From: an uncultured Muribaculaceae bacterium
Lineage (GTDB): Bacteria; Bacteroidota; Bacteroidia; Bacteroidales; Muribaculaceae
NCBI GenBank assembly: GCA_910586895.1
Contig: CAJUIW010000002.1
Span: 179,806-243,805 of the forward strand
Direction: 5' to 3'
DNA length: 64,000 bases
Below are positions 52,201 to 58,144 of the stretch, piece after piece (the first letter of the stretch is position 1; each line of letters begins with the position of its first letter). The notes beneath the pieces are model-generated. The model was not told where the DNA came from, made no database searches, and saw only the letters and a program-made list of their open reading frames with translations. The position numbers were made by a program, and so were the translations under genes.

Positions 52201-52641
52201 GAGGGCTTTTTCGCTTACGCGGGCCACTGAGTTGGTCACCTTGGTACGCTTCTGGGCTACGCCGTAACCCATCACAACAACTTCATCAAGCACATTGGAG
52301 GCATCTTTCATAGTGATGCTCAGAGGCTGGCCGTTCCATGTTACGGTGGTGGGTTCCATGCCTACATAGCTGATGCTGATTTTTGCTCCGGCTTTTACTC
52401 CGGCAATGTTGAAGCGACCGTTTACATCGGTTGCACCTGCGAGCTTTGTTCCTACTACACGCACTGTTGCGCCGATCAGAGGCTCGCCTTCGGAATCGAG
52501 CACTTCACCGGTACAATTTTCAGGCGCTGGTACTGTGGCCTGAACCGGCGAAGCCTCGGGTGTCTGCGCGGCCTGGACGGCAGCCGGGGTGGCGGCAGCC
52601 ATCAGGAGCAGCATACTCCAAGACTTAAAATGTCTGTTCAT
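49219..52641 (-). CDS. nanO: SusC/RagA TonB-dependent receptor, sialic acid type (NanO-like)
   Basis: 1140 residues. Signal peptide, a carboxypeptidase-D-like N-terminal domain (GEVLDSEGEPLIGATVRVVG), TonB box region LDEVVVMGYGVAQKR, plug (RGGTNWDGAASNPLIVVDGQI, ALYGARAANGVILITTK) and barrel ending in LFGLNVSF. Pairs with the SusD gene 25 bases downstream. In the nan loci of Tannerella and Bacteroides, NanO imports sialic acid across the outer membrane; the neighbouring nanT, nanA and nanE make that the likely cargo. Its upstream region holds a G10 tract and a weak TAATTTCG box (52713-52720). Confidence 0.9.
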   Translation of the reverse strand: MNRHFKSWSMLLLMAAATPAAVQAAQTPEASPVQATVPAPENCTGEVLDSEGEPLIGATVRVVGTKLAGATDVNGRFNIAGVKAGAKISISYVGMEPTTVTWNGQPLSITMKDASNVLDEVVVMGYGVAQKRTKVTNSVARVSEKALTVGANSNPAQALAGAVSGVKVDVNSGDPSATPTITVRGGTNWDGAASNPLIVVDGQIRSSLADINPNDIENMDVLKDAGATALYGARAANGVILITTKQGKAGSSRVTLNVKYGITNYTNGYDWVDAGTYLDYMRRATYATANPENEGTWLHNFFANLNNGSQPYSLGNTSVNDKSLWNVLTMTDENKYLLDYGWQSMRDPLSGLSDGTGTGNVFPERYILYKNTDLMKHNKAENTATQDYNLSFSGGNDRGNYYASLGYYKSDGALPETFYKRYNFSLTGGYKIASWLEANSVFNFTRANWNNAAGVMTNALVFGRIASMPPTARLVNEEGKQLFGVNLSGTSINLHYQPEKFIRKNQSDKFQMTQSLTATIMKGLTLKGTMSWFYNEEFDESFNKDIQTNINGAMNQERSSSAQFFRYFDQTYNLVANFNRTFNEAHTVNAMLGVEYYKRQYKGFSAAGSGAVTDDFMDLGYTFSGTQNPYKASTRTIDSWHQNEDILSYFGRVEYDYMDKYLVAATFREDGYSRLQNNRWGFFPGASAGWVFTKEDFFHNYEPLSFINYGKLRASYGLNGVVNSNVIGYYTLLGAYSAYQYGGNQGFLLSTLPNLGLKWERTRTFDIGLTFGFWQNRLNVDLAYYNRLTMDKYAAKSLPPTTGWESITTNNGSFRNQGVEIDINATILRTRDFSWTAGINLTYNKNIVVELPFNGEDNNRQGGQQVYTGNGDDKIYVSGLQEGQEPLHLWGYKHAKILRSQADVEALGDYIDISRSALSSVNIYANASGLAKLQALGLASGAVKLQPGDAVWMDRNGDNVIDQYDQYDLGNRMPHWTGGFNTTLSWKGLSLYARFDMGFDFTVYDGALSWWMGAGQGTYSAPSQLKDTWREDNVNAKYPRYVIASNMGTNSWSRVNDFCAQSGAYLACRELSLSYTLPDNICRKFRSQGLTLSVTGQNLGYLKKTTLPLPDATAAIGGTSDSAGTYNLPRTVLFGLNVSF

Positions 52642-52712
52642 AAGAAAGGTTAATTTAAGGTAATAAAAATATCTAAATCTAATTAGGATTCAATCGAATA
52701 GGCAATTCTGCG

Positions 52713-52720
52713 CGAAATTA
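52713..52720 (-). promoter_or_regulatory. Possible promoter -7 box of nanO (TAATTTCG)
   Basis: One mismatch to TAnnTTTG, 71 bases before the nanO start. No better box is seen in the gap. Confidence 0.35.
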
Positions 52721-52759
52721 AGTAAAAATAAACACCTATAATATTAAAGTATGTTAAAT

Positions 52760-52769
52760 GGGGGGGGGG
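52760..52769. repeat. G10 homopolymer tract
   Basis: Ten consecutive G in an otherwise A/T-rich 284-base divergent control region between nanO and the alcohol dehydrogenase gene. Such tracts are prone to slipped-strand length change. Confidence 0.9.
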
Positions 52770-52883
52770 TAGATATCATTTTCATGTAGAATATTGGGCT
52801 ACAATCGCCATTTTACGTGGATTTGACATGACAAATGTTACTAGAAAGTGATTGGATGGTCATCATCCGTTAACTAAAAGTTC

Positions 52884-52891
52884 TATATTTG
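52884..52891 (+). promoter_or_regulatory. Promoter -7 box of the alcohol dehydrogenase gene (TATATTTG)
   Basis: Exact box, 34 bases before the ATG at 52926. Confidence 0.6.
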
Positions 52892-52925
52892 CACTATTCG
52901 AAAAAATCAAAAAAAATCATCGACT

Positions 52926-54098
52926 ATGAATAACTTTACTTATTGCACTCCTACCCGCTATCTGTTCGGGCGTGGAGTAGAGATTGAAACCGGAAAGCAG
53001 ATCAGCGCCCTTGGCATAATCCGCGCTCTTGTAGTGTATGGAGGTGGTTCGGCCGTGAAAAGCGGTGTGCTCGGGCGTGTGTTGGAGTCGCTTGAAACGG
53101 CATCGGTAAAGACTGTGACTCTCGGCGGCGTACAGCCTAATCCGCTTGACGATAAGGTACGTGAGGGTATAGCGCTCGGACGTGAATTTGGTGTTGACGG
53201 TATTGTGGCCGTGGGTGGAGGCTCGGTCATCGATACAGCCAAGGCTATAGCGGCCGGCATTCCTTATGATGGTGATTTCTGGGATTTCTGGGCCGGAAAG
53301 AATGTTATCAGCAAGGCACTTCCCGTAGGCGTTGTGCTCACTATCCCGGCGGCAGGTAGCGAGGGCTCGGGCAACTCGGTGATAACCTTGCGCGAGGGGA
53401 TGCGCAAAATCAGCCTGCGCACTGACTACTGGCTGCGGCCCAAGGTGGCGCTTATGAATCCGGAGCTTACATTCACATTGCCCCCTTATCAGACTGCTGC
53501 GGGCATTGTAGACATGATGGCACACATCATGGAGCGCTATTTCACCCCCACACCGGAAGTGGAGATTACCGATCGTGTGTCCGAAGGGGTGCTTATGGCC
53601 ATAATGGAAGAGGGACGCAAGGTCATGGCGCATCCCGACGATTATGATGCGCGGGCCAATATAATGTGGAGCGGCACGCTGGCTCACAACGGTATATGTG
53701 GTACCGGACGTGTGGAGGACTGGACCAGTCATGCCATGGAGCATGAACTGAGCGCACTGTATGGAGTGACGCATGGCGCCGGACTTGCGGTGGTGTTCCC
53801 GGCATGGCTTACGTTCATGGCGCGGCATAGCCCGGCCAAACCGGCACAGTTTGCGCGGCGTGTCATGAAAGTGGATGCGGCAGGCAGTGATATGGAGCTG
53901 GCTCTGCAGGGCATTGCGCGCCTTAAGGACTTCTTCCGCTCGCTCGGCATGCCCGTCACCTTGGCAGAGCTTGGTGTCCCTGATCCTGACATACCTGAAC
54001 TCGTGCGGCGTCTGCATGACAACAAGGGCGCCGTGATAGGCGGCTACTACCGGCTTGAAGCCCCCCAGACAACCGAAATCTACCGCCTCATGCTCTGA
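52926..54098 (+). CDS. Iron-containing alcohol dehydrogenase (BDH/YqhD type)
   Basis: 390 residues, cytoplasmic, group III alcohol dehydrogenase. The nucleotide-binding GGGS appears in IVAVGGGSVIDTAKAIAAG. Metal ligands are Asp and His in GIVDMMAHIMERY, then His in TSHAMEHELSALYGVTHGAGLAVV. The opening FTYCTPTRYLFGRG is typical of the NADPH-dependent butanol dehydrogenase/YqhD branch, which reduces aldehydes. Divergently transcribed from nanO, with which it shares the control region; a metabolic link to sialic acid use is not evident. Long open frames on the opposite strand here are shadows. Confidence 0.92.
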   Translation: MNNFTYCTPTRYLFGRGVEIETGKQISALGIIRALVVYGGGSAVKSGVLGRVLESLETASVKTVTLGGVQPNPLDDKVREGIALGREFGVDGIVAVGGGSVIDTAKAIAAGIPYDGDFWDFWAGKNVISKALPVGVVLTIPAAGSEGSGNSVITLREGMRKISLRTDYWLRPKVALMNPELTFTLPPYQTAAGIVDMMAHIMERYFTPTPEVEITDRVSEGVLMAIMEEGRKVMAHPDDYDARANIMWSGTLAHNGICGTGRVEDWTSHAMEHELSALYGVTHGAGLAVVFPAWLTFMARHSPAKPAQFARRVMKVDAAGSDMELALQGIARLKDFFRSLGMPVTLAELGVPDPDIPELVRRLHDNKGAVIGGYYRLEAPQTTEIYRLML

Positions 54099-54112
54099 CC
54101 CCGCACCCCGGT

Positions 54113-54660
54113 AAGCTATCAGGGTTGGAACCTGAAAGGTTCATTCATGTTTTAGCCGTGGCCGAGCGACAGCATGTCGTAGTCAAACTGAAAACTATCA
54201 GTGATAGAACCTGAAAGGTTCATTCATGTTTTAGCCGTGGGCCGAGCGACAGTATGTCGTAGTCAAACTGCAAACTATCAGTGATAGAACCTGAAAGGTT
54301 CATTCATGTTTTAGCCGTGGGCCGAGCGACAGCGAGACCCACGGATAGGGATTCGCATTAAATTTTCTGAAAGAAAACTTTCAATCTCAGTATCTATCAT
54401 AGCCCTGCAGGGCGAATTTTAAGTAACCCGCCACAAAGCGTCAGCGGCGTGGCGGGCAAAGATACGGACGAAAGATAGAGTCCGTCAGGACGGCTTACTC
54501 CACCTGACAGACAGAATCCGTCCTACGGACTCACCAGGTAGGTGGCGTCCGCATCCCCGCACGCCGCTACGCTCTGTACGGGGTTATATCAAAATCGTCC
54601 GTTCCGGACTCCAATTGCCCGTATATACTTGTACGGACATCGCGATGTATCAGATTCCAA
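54113..54660. repeat. Palindromic (REP-like) repeat cluster
   Basis: The 617-base gap between the dehydrogenase gene and the small protein at 54716 contains no gene but many palindromes: GAACCTGAAAGGTTC three times, CTATCAGTGATAG twice, GCCCTGCAGGGC, CCCGCCAC..GTGGCGGG, GTCCGTCAGGACGG, a CCCCGCA..TACGGGG stem and others. This mosaic resembles REP/BIME-type intergenic repeats, which in many genomes are spread by REP-associated transposases. Family identity not established. Confidence 0.6.
54128..54332. repeat. 79/80-bp tandem repeat, 2.6 copies
   Basis: Units begin at 54128, 54207 and 54287 with GAACCTGAAAGGTTC, then share CATGTTTTAGCCGTGG and a CGACA..TGTCG palindrome. The third copy breaks off after 46 bases. 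Units differ at only a few positions. Confidence 0.85.
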
Positions 54661-54661
54661 A

Positions 54662-54691
54662 CAAAAAGGTTGCGCCAATGACGGCGCAACC
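54662..54691 (-). terminator. Terminator of the small lysine-rich gene
   Basis: On the minus strand GGTTGCGCC pairs with GGCGCAACC around GTCATT, followed by TTTTTGTTT. Located 25 bases after the stop. Confidence 0.85.
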
Positions 54692-54715
54692 ATATACGTT
54701 CCTTGAAATTAAGGT

Positions 54716-54943
54716 TTATTCTTCGGCGCGGAGAATTTCGCGTGACTTGTCGATGGCCAATGCCACGGCATCAAGCAGACGGAGCGCCGTGTCGGTGCGC
54801 ACGCGGTTGAGGCGCATCTCCACGAGTTCTTTTATCACTTCTTCTATCTCCTTGATGGAGTATTCGGTGAGGTTCACTTCTTCGCGTTCAAGCACGCGGG
54901 TCAGAAGACTTTTCTTCTCTTTCTTTTCTTTTTTGGATGACAT
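54716..54943 (-). CDS. Small lysine-rich, coiled-coil-like protein of unknown function
   Basis: 75 residues. The first 13 residues are almost all Lys, Glu and Ser (MSSKKEKKEKKS). The rest is amphipathic helix with alternating Glu/Arg/Leu (EVNLTEYSIKEIEEVIKEL), consistent with a coiled coil or helical hairpin; no signal peptide and no Cys. The dedicated terminator directly behind it and steady codon use argue that it is real. Possible nucleic-acid or protein binder; I recognise no family. Confidence 0.72.
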   Translation of the reverse strand: MSSKKEKKEKKSLLTRVLEREEVNLTEYSIKEIEEVIKELVEMRLNRVRTDTALRLLDAVALAIDKSREILRAEE

Positions 54944-55014
54944 GGTGTGTTTATGATATCTTAATTGTGTTATACATCATAAACAAATCCACGTTATGAA
55001 AAGTTTGCTTACGC

Positions 55015-55656
55015 TCAGCAGTCAGGCTCCAGTCCGGCGGCGATAAGTGCCTCGCGGCGTTCCACGCATGTGCCGCAGCGGCCACAGTGCTGCCGGCCAC
55101 CCTTGTAGCATGAATATGTCAGCGAGTAGTCCACACCGATGCGTGCCCCGCGGCATGCTATGTCGGCCTTGGTGAGTCCGGTGTAGGGAGCACGGAGCTC
55201 GATATGCTCGTAAGTGCCTTCGGAAATGGCGGCGTTCATTGCGTTGATGAATCCCGCGCGGCAGTCGGGGTAGATGGCGTGGTCCCCTCCGTGGTTGGCT
55301 ATCATCACAGCCCTGAGTCCGCGGCTTTCAGCAAGCCCGGCAGCTACTGAGAGCATTATACCGTTGCGGAACGGCACCACTGTGGAGCGCATGTTCGCGT
55401 CCTCGTAGTGCCCCTCGGGTATGGCATCGGCGCCGCTCAGGAGCGAGCTTTCAAAGTGCCGTCCCATGAACGAGAGGTCAATCTCCACTAATTCTATGCC
55501 CAGCTTGCGGCAGTTGAGGCGCGCGCATTCAGCTTCGCGGGCATTATGGTTGGCTCCGTAGTTGAAGTTGACGGCCAGTGCAATAGAATCGGCATATTCA
55601 TAAAGCATGGTTGTGGAGTCCATGCCGCCTGACAGTACTAACAGCGCGTCCTTCAT
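55015..55656 (-). CDS. queC: 7-cyano-7-deazaguanine synthase
   Basis: 213 residues from the ATG at 55656, which overlaps the queF stop by 4 bases. ATP-dependent conversion of CDG to preQ0 in queuosine synthesis. The PP-loop ATPase motif LSGGMDST is at residues 8-15. The zinc-binding Cys set is at the C-terminus: SCYKGGRQHCGRCGTCVERR. VPFRNGIMLSVA is also a family block. The frame is open far upstream, but that part overlaps queF and is not coding. Arranged as queF-queC in one unit. Confidence 0.94.
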   Translation of the reverse strand: MKDALLVLSGGMDSTTMLYEYADSIALAVNFNYGANHNAREAECARLNCRKLGIELVEIDLSFMGRHFESSLLSGADAIPEGHYEDANMRSTVVPFRNGIMLSVAAGLAESRGLRAVMIANHGGDHAIYPDCRAGFINAMNAAISEGTYEHIELRAPYTGLTKADIACRGARIGVDYSLTYSCYKGGRQHCGRCGTCVERREALIAAGLEPDC

Positions 55657-56123
55657 GGCTGTGAGGGGAATGAGGCGAGCAGACGTGCACGCACCATATC
55701 CTGATGGTCGGCGTCGCCGTAGTTGGCAAATGGATATATCGAAATGCCTCCGCGCGGAGTGAAGATGCCGCGTACCTCTATGTAGCGCGGGTCCATGAGC
55801 CGGATCAGGTCCTTCATGATGATGTTCACGCAGTCCTCGTGGAAGTCGCCGTGATTGCGGAAGCTGAACAGATAGAGCTTCAGGCTCTTGCTCTCCACCA
55901 TGCGGAGGCGCGGGATGTAGTTGATTATTATGGTGGCGAAGTCGGGCTGACCGGTTTTGGGGCACAATGAAGTGAATTCCGGACAGTTGAAAGTCACCAG
56001 ATATTCGTTTTCAGGATGTTTGTTCTCAAACGCCTCCAGGAGCGTGGGGTCGTAATCGGTAGGGTATTTCACGCGGGTGTCGCCGAGCAGGGTCACGCCG
56101 CCAAGTTCTTGTTCTGTGCGCAT
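55653..56123 (-). CDS. queF: NADPH-dependent 7-cyano-7-deazaguanine reductase
   Basis: 156 residues from the ATG at 56123. Reduces preQ0 to preQ1. The catalytic Cys is in CPEFTSLCPKTGQPDFA, and the QueF NADPH motif region follows as ESKSLKLYLFSFRNHGDFHEDCVN, containing the substrate-binding Glu. It is the short, unimodular type. A TAACTTTG box (56132-56139) lies 8 bases before the ATG, so the leader is only a few bases. Co-transcribed with queC. Confidence 0.94.
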   Translation of the reverse strand: MRTEQELGGVTLLGDTRVKYPTDYDPTLLEAFENKHPENEYLVTFNCPEFTSLCPKTGQPDFATIIINYIPRLRMVESKSLKLYLFSFRNHGDFHEDCVNIIMKDLIRLMDPRYIEVRGIFTPRGGISIYPFANYGDADHQDMVRARLLASFPSQP

Positions 56124-56131
56124 AACGTGCG

Positions 56132-56139
56132 CAAAGTTA
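56132..56139 (-). promoter_or_regulatory. Promoter -7 box of queF (TAACTTTG), very short leader
   Basis: Exact box on the minus strand, ending 8 bases before the queF ATG and lying within the 22-base gap after the glucosaminidase gene. Confidence 0.55.
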
Positions 56140-56145
56140 CAAATT

Positions 56146-56919
56146 TTATTCCGCACTCATCATGCTGAAGAGCGCCATGATTCGCTCGGCATACTTTTCG
56201 TTTGCGGCCCAGCGGTTGCTGAGGCCCTCCCACGTGGGTGCCACTCCGCGGGCCACGAGCTTGAAGCGCGGGTCGATAATCTTCTCACCTTCAGGAAGCT
56301 CTGAGGAGCAGGCGTAGGCGTAAAGGTGCTGTATCTGGGCTGTCACACCGAGTTCCACCGTGTCAAACGCATGTCCGGTCATTCCACCGCGGGTCACGCC
56401 GAGCCCGCAGTAATTGTGCTGTTCGGGGCGCACGGCGGTGCCGTCGGCAAATTTGAACCACCCGGTTTCGAGTATTCCCTGGCAGAGGGCTATGTCGCCG
56501 CGTATGCCGTAGCGGATACCTATATTATAGTATGCCTCGGCGATGTCGCGTGTGAACTGGTCGTTGCGTGAGCGCACAAATTCATACATGCGGTCGACGC
56601 TTACCTGCGGTTCACCGAATATCGACACTCCTTTCATGTCCGTCGTCTGTCGCTGCACCGAGGCAGTGCGGATTTTCGTTTTTTTCTCTTTTACAGGTTC
56701 GGGTATGACTATTTTCTCCTCCTGCGGCTGCAGTTTCACAGTAGGGGGCATCATCTTCTTCAACCAGCTGATTGTATCAGGCTTGCTTATCGAGTCGGAA
56801 TATACGATAGTCGTTGTACGCACAATCTGCCGGCGGGCAATTCTTGTCCGGGCGTCGGCAGTAGCGCATAGGAAGCATATGGCTGAGAAGGCAGCAATCA
56901 GTTTCAGATAACGATACAT
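56146..56919 (-). CDS. Glucosaminidase-domain protein, exported
   Basis: 257 residues from the ATG at 56919, with a signal peptide (cleaved near ATADA). A basic, low-complexity linker runs to about residue 90. The C-terminal domain is a mannosyl-glycoprotein endo-beta-N-acetylglucosaminidase/FlgJ-type glucosaminidase: GIRGDIALCQGILETGWF with the catalytic Glu, then NYCGLGVTRGG and a GVTAQIQHLYAYA helix. It probably cuts peptidoglycan glycan chains in the periplasm. Upstream neighbour of queF on the same strand but likely a separate unit. Confidence 0.87.
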   Translation of the reverse strand: MYRYLKLIAAFSAICFLCATADARTRIARRQIVRTTTIVYSDSISKPDTISWLKKMMPPTVKLQPQEEKIVIPEPVKEKKTKIRTASVQRQTTDMKGVSIFGEPQVSVDRMYEFVRSRNDQFTRDIAEAYYNIGIRYGIRGDIALCQGILETGWFKFADGTAVRPEQHNYCGLGVTRGGMTGHAFDTVELGVTAQIQHLYAYACSSELPEGEKIIDPRFKLVARGVAPTWEGLSNRWAANEKYAERIMALFSMMSAE

Positions 56920-56943
56920 AATAGAGATAGGAGAAGTCAAAAG

Positions 56944-56951
56944 CAAAATTA
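56944..56951 (-). promoter_or_regulatory. Promoter -7 box of the glucosaminidase gene (TAATTTTG)
   Basis: Matches TAnnTTTG on the minus strand, 24 bases before the ATG. Confidence 0.55.
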
Positions 56952-57080
56952 TACATTATTTTTATAAAAAAGGCTCGGGCCAATGTAAAAGTTCGCCGGC
57001 AGTGTTAAAAAATGACGTTAAAAAATTGAGAAAGTAGGACGAAAATCACTTTAAATGTTGTAATCATGGTTAATTTCAAT

Positions 57081-57088
57081 TAATTTTG
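57081..57088 (+). promoter_or_regulatory. Promoter -7 box of frdCAB (TAATTTTG)
   Basis: Exact box, with TTG 20 bases upstream (57058-57060) as a possible -33 element. It gives a leader of about 60 bases. Confidence 0.65.
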
Positions 57089-57154
57089 CGGGAAGTAACC
57101 GATTTGTGTCGAAACAATTCATAACAAATATCTAACTAAAAATTCCTAACATCT

Positions 57155-58126
57155 ATGTGGTTAACTAACTCATCGATAGGACGCAAACTGGTGATGGCCA
57201 TTACCGGTGTATGTCTTGTCCTTTTTGTCACATTCCACTGTGTGATGAATGCCGTGGCCCTTATCTGGCCCGACGCCTACAACGCAGTGTGTGGTTTCCT
57301 CGGAGCTAACTGGTATGCGCTCGTAGCTTCTATGGGCCTTGCCGCGCTCTTCATCATCCACATCATCTACGCTCTGTGGCTCACAGTGCAGAACCGTAAG
57401 GCACGTGGTAATGACCGCTACAACGTGGTGCGCAAGCCCGCCGACGTGGAATGGTCAAGCCAGAACATGCTTGTGCTCGGTATCGTGGTACTCGCATTCC
57501 TCGTGCTTCACCTCATCCAGTTCTGGGCACGCATGCAGTGGTGCGAAATCATTGCCGCCACTCCCGGCGACTGGTACACCGTTGACGGCGCACCCATTCC
57601 TCCCCACTCAGGCACACTGTTCATCCAGATCGCTTTCCAGAACTGGTGGACTCCCGTGGTTTACATCATCGGTTTCGTAGCTCTCTGGTTCCACATGAAC
57701 CACGGCTTCTGGTCAATGCTCCAGAGCATCGGCTGGAACGGCCAGCACTGGCTCAAGCGTCTGCGCAAGATCGCCCTCTGGTGGAGCTCTATCGTGATTG
57801 GCCTCTTCGTAGCCCAGGCTATCGTATTCACCGTGCAGGCCAACAAGAACGCCTATGTCAACAATGAGAAGCTCGAAGAGCAGTATGTAGAGGCATGGCA
57901 GCATGGCGCAATGGAAAGCCGTCCGTCAGAAGCCGACGTTGCCGCTCTGTCACAGCAAATGCAGCTGTTCGTTGAGAAATACTGCCCCGAACTGATGCGC
58001 AAGCAGCGCGAGGCTCAGGAACGTCAGCAGCAGCAGATGATGCAGTACCAGCAGATGATGCAGGCCCAGCAGGGCGAAGAACCCGCTGAAGCACCCGTGG
58101 AAGCTGAACCCAATGTAGAACCGTAA
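57155..58126 (+). CDS. frdC: Fumarate reductase/succinate dehydrogenase cytochrome b subunit, with a long C-terminal tail
   Basis: 323 residues. Five membrane helices of the di-heme B-type anchor (residues about 10-33, 52-78, 104-125, 160-183 and 208-228) with His ligands in FHCVMNAVA, FIIHIIYALW, LVLHLIQFW and WFHMNHGFW. It anchors FrdAB to the inner membrane and passes electrons from menaquinol. After about residue 230 a roughly 90-residue soluble tail follows, Gln/Met/Glu-rich (QERQQQQMMQYQQMMQAQQ) and ending acidic. Homologues I know from Bacteroides stop soon after the last helix, so the tail looks unusual. First gene of frdCAB. Confidence 0.92.
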   Translation: MWLTNSSIGRKLVMAITGVCLVLFVTFHCVMNAVALIWPDAYNAVCGFLGANWYALVASMGLAALFIIHIIYALWLTVQNRKARGNDRYNVVRKPADVEWSSQNMLVLGIVVLAFLVLHLIQFWARMQWCEIIAATPGDWYTVDGAPIPPHSGTLFIQIAFQNWWTPVVYIIGFVALWFHMNHGFWSMLQSIGWNGQHWLKRLRKIALWWSSIVIGLFVAQAIVFTVQANKNAYVNNEKLEEQYVEAWQHGAMESRPSEADVAALSQQMQLFVEKYCPELMRKQREAQERQQQQMMQYQQMMQAQQGEEPAEAPVEAEPNVEP

Positions 58127-58144
58127 TAGAATCCCAACTCAATC

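Noticed and set aside
52917..54017. 366-codon open frame antisense to the alcohol dehydrogenase
   Set aside because: Fully inside a well-supported gene with intact metal-site motifs; composition looks non-protein.
55657..55965. A 103-residue N-terminal extension of QueC
   Set aside because: Arg/His/Pro-rich translation overlapping queF in another frame; true start couples to queF by ATGA.
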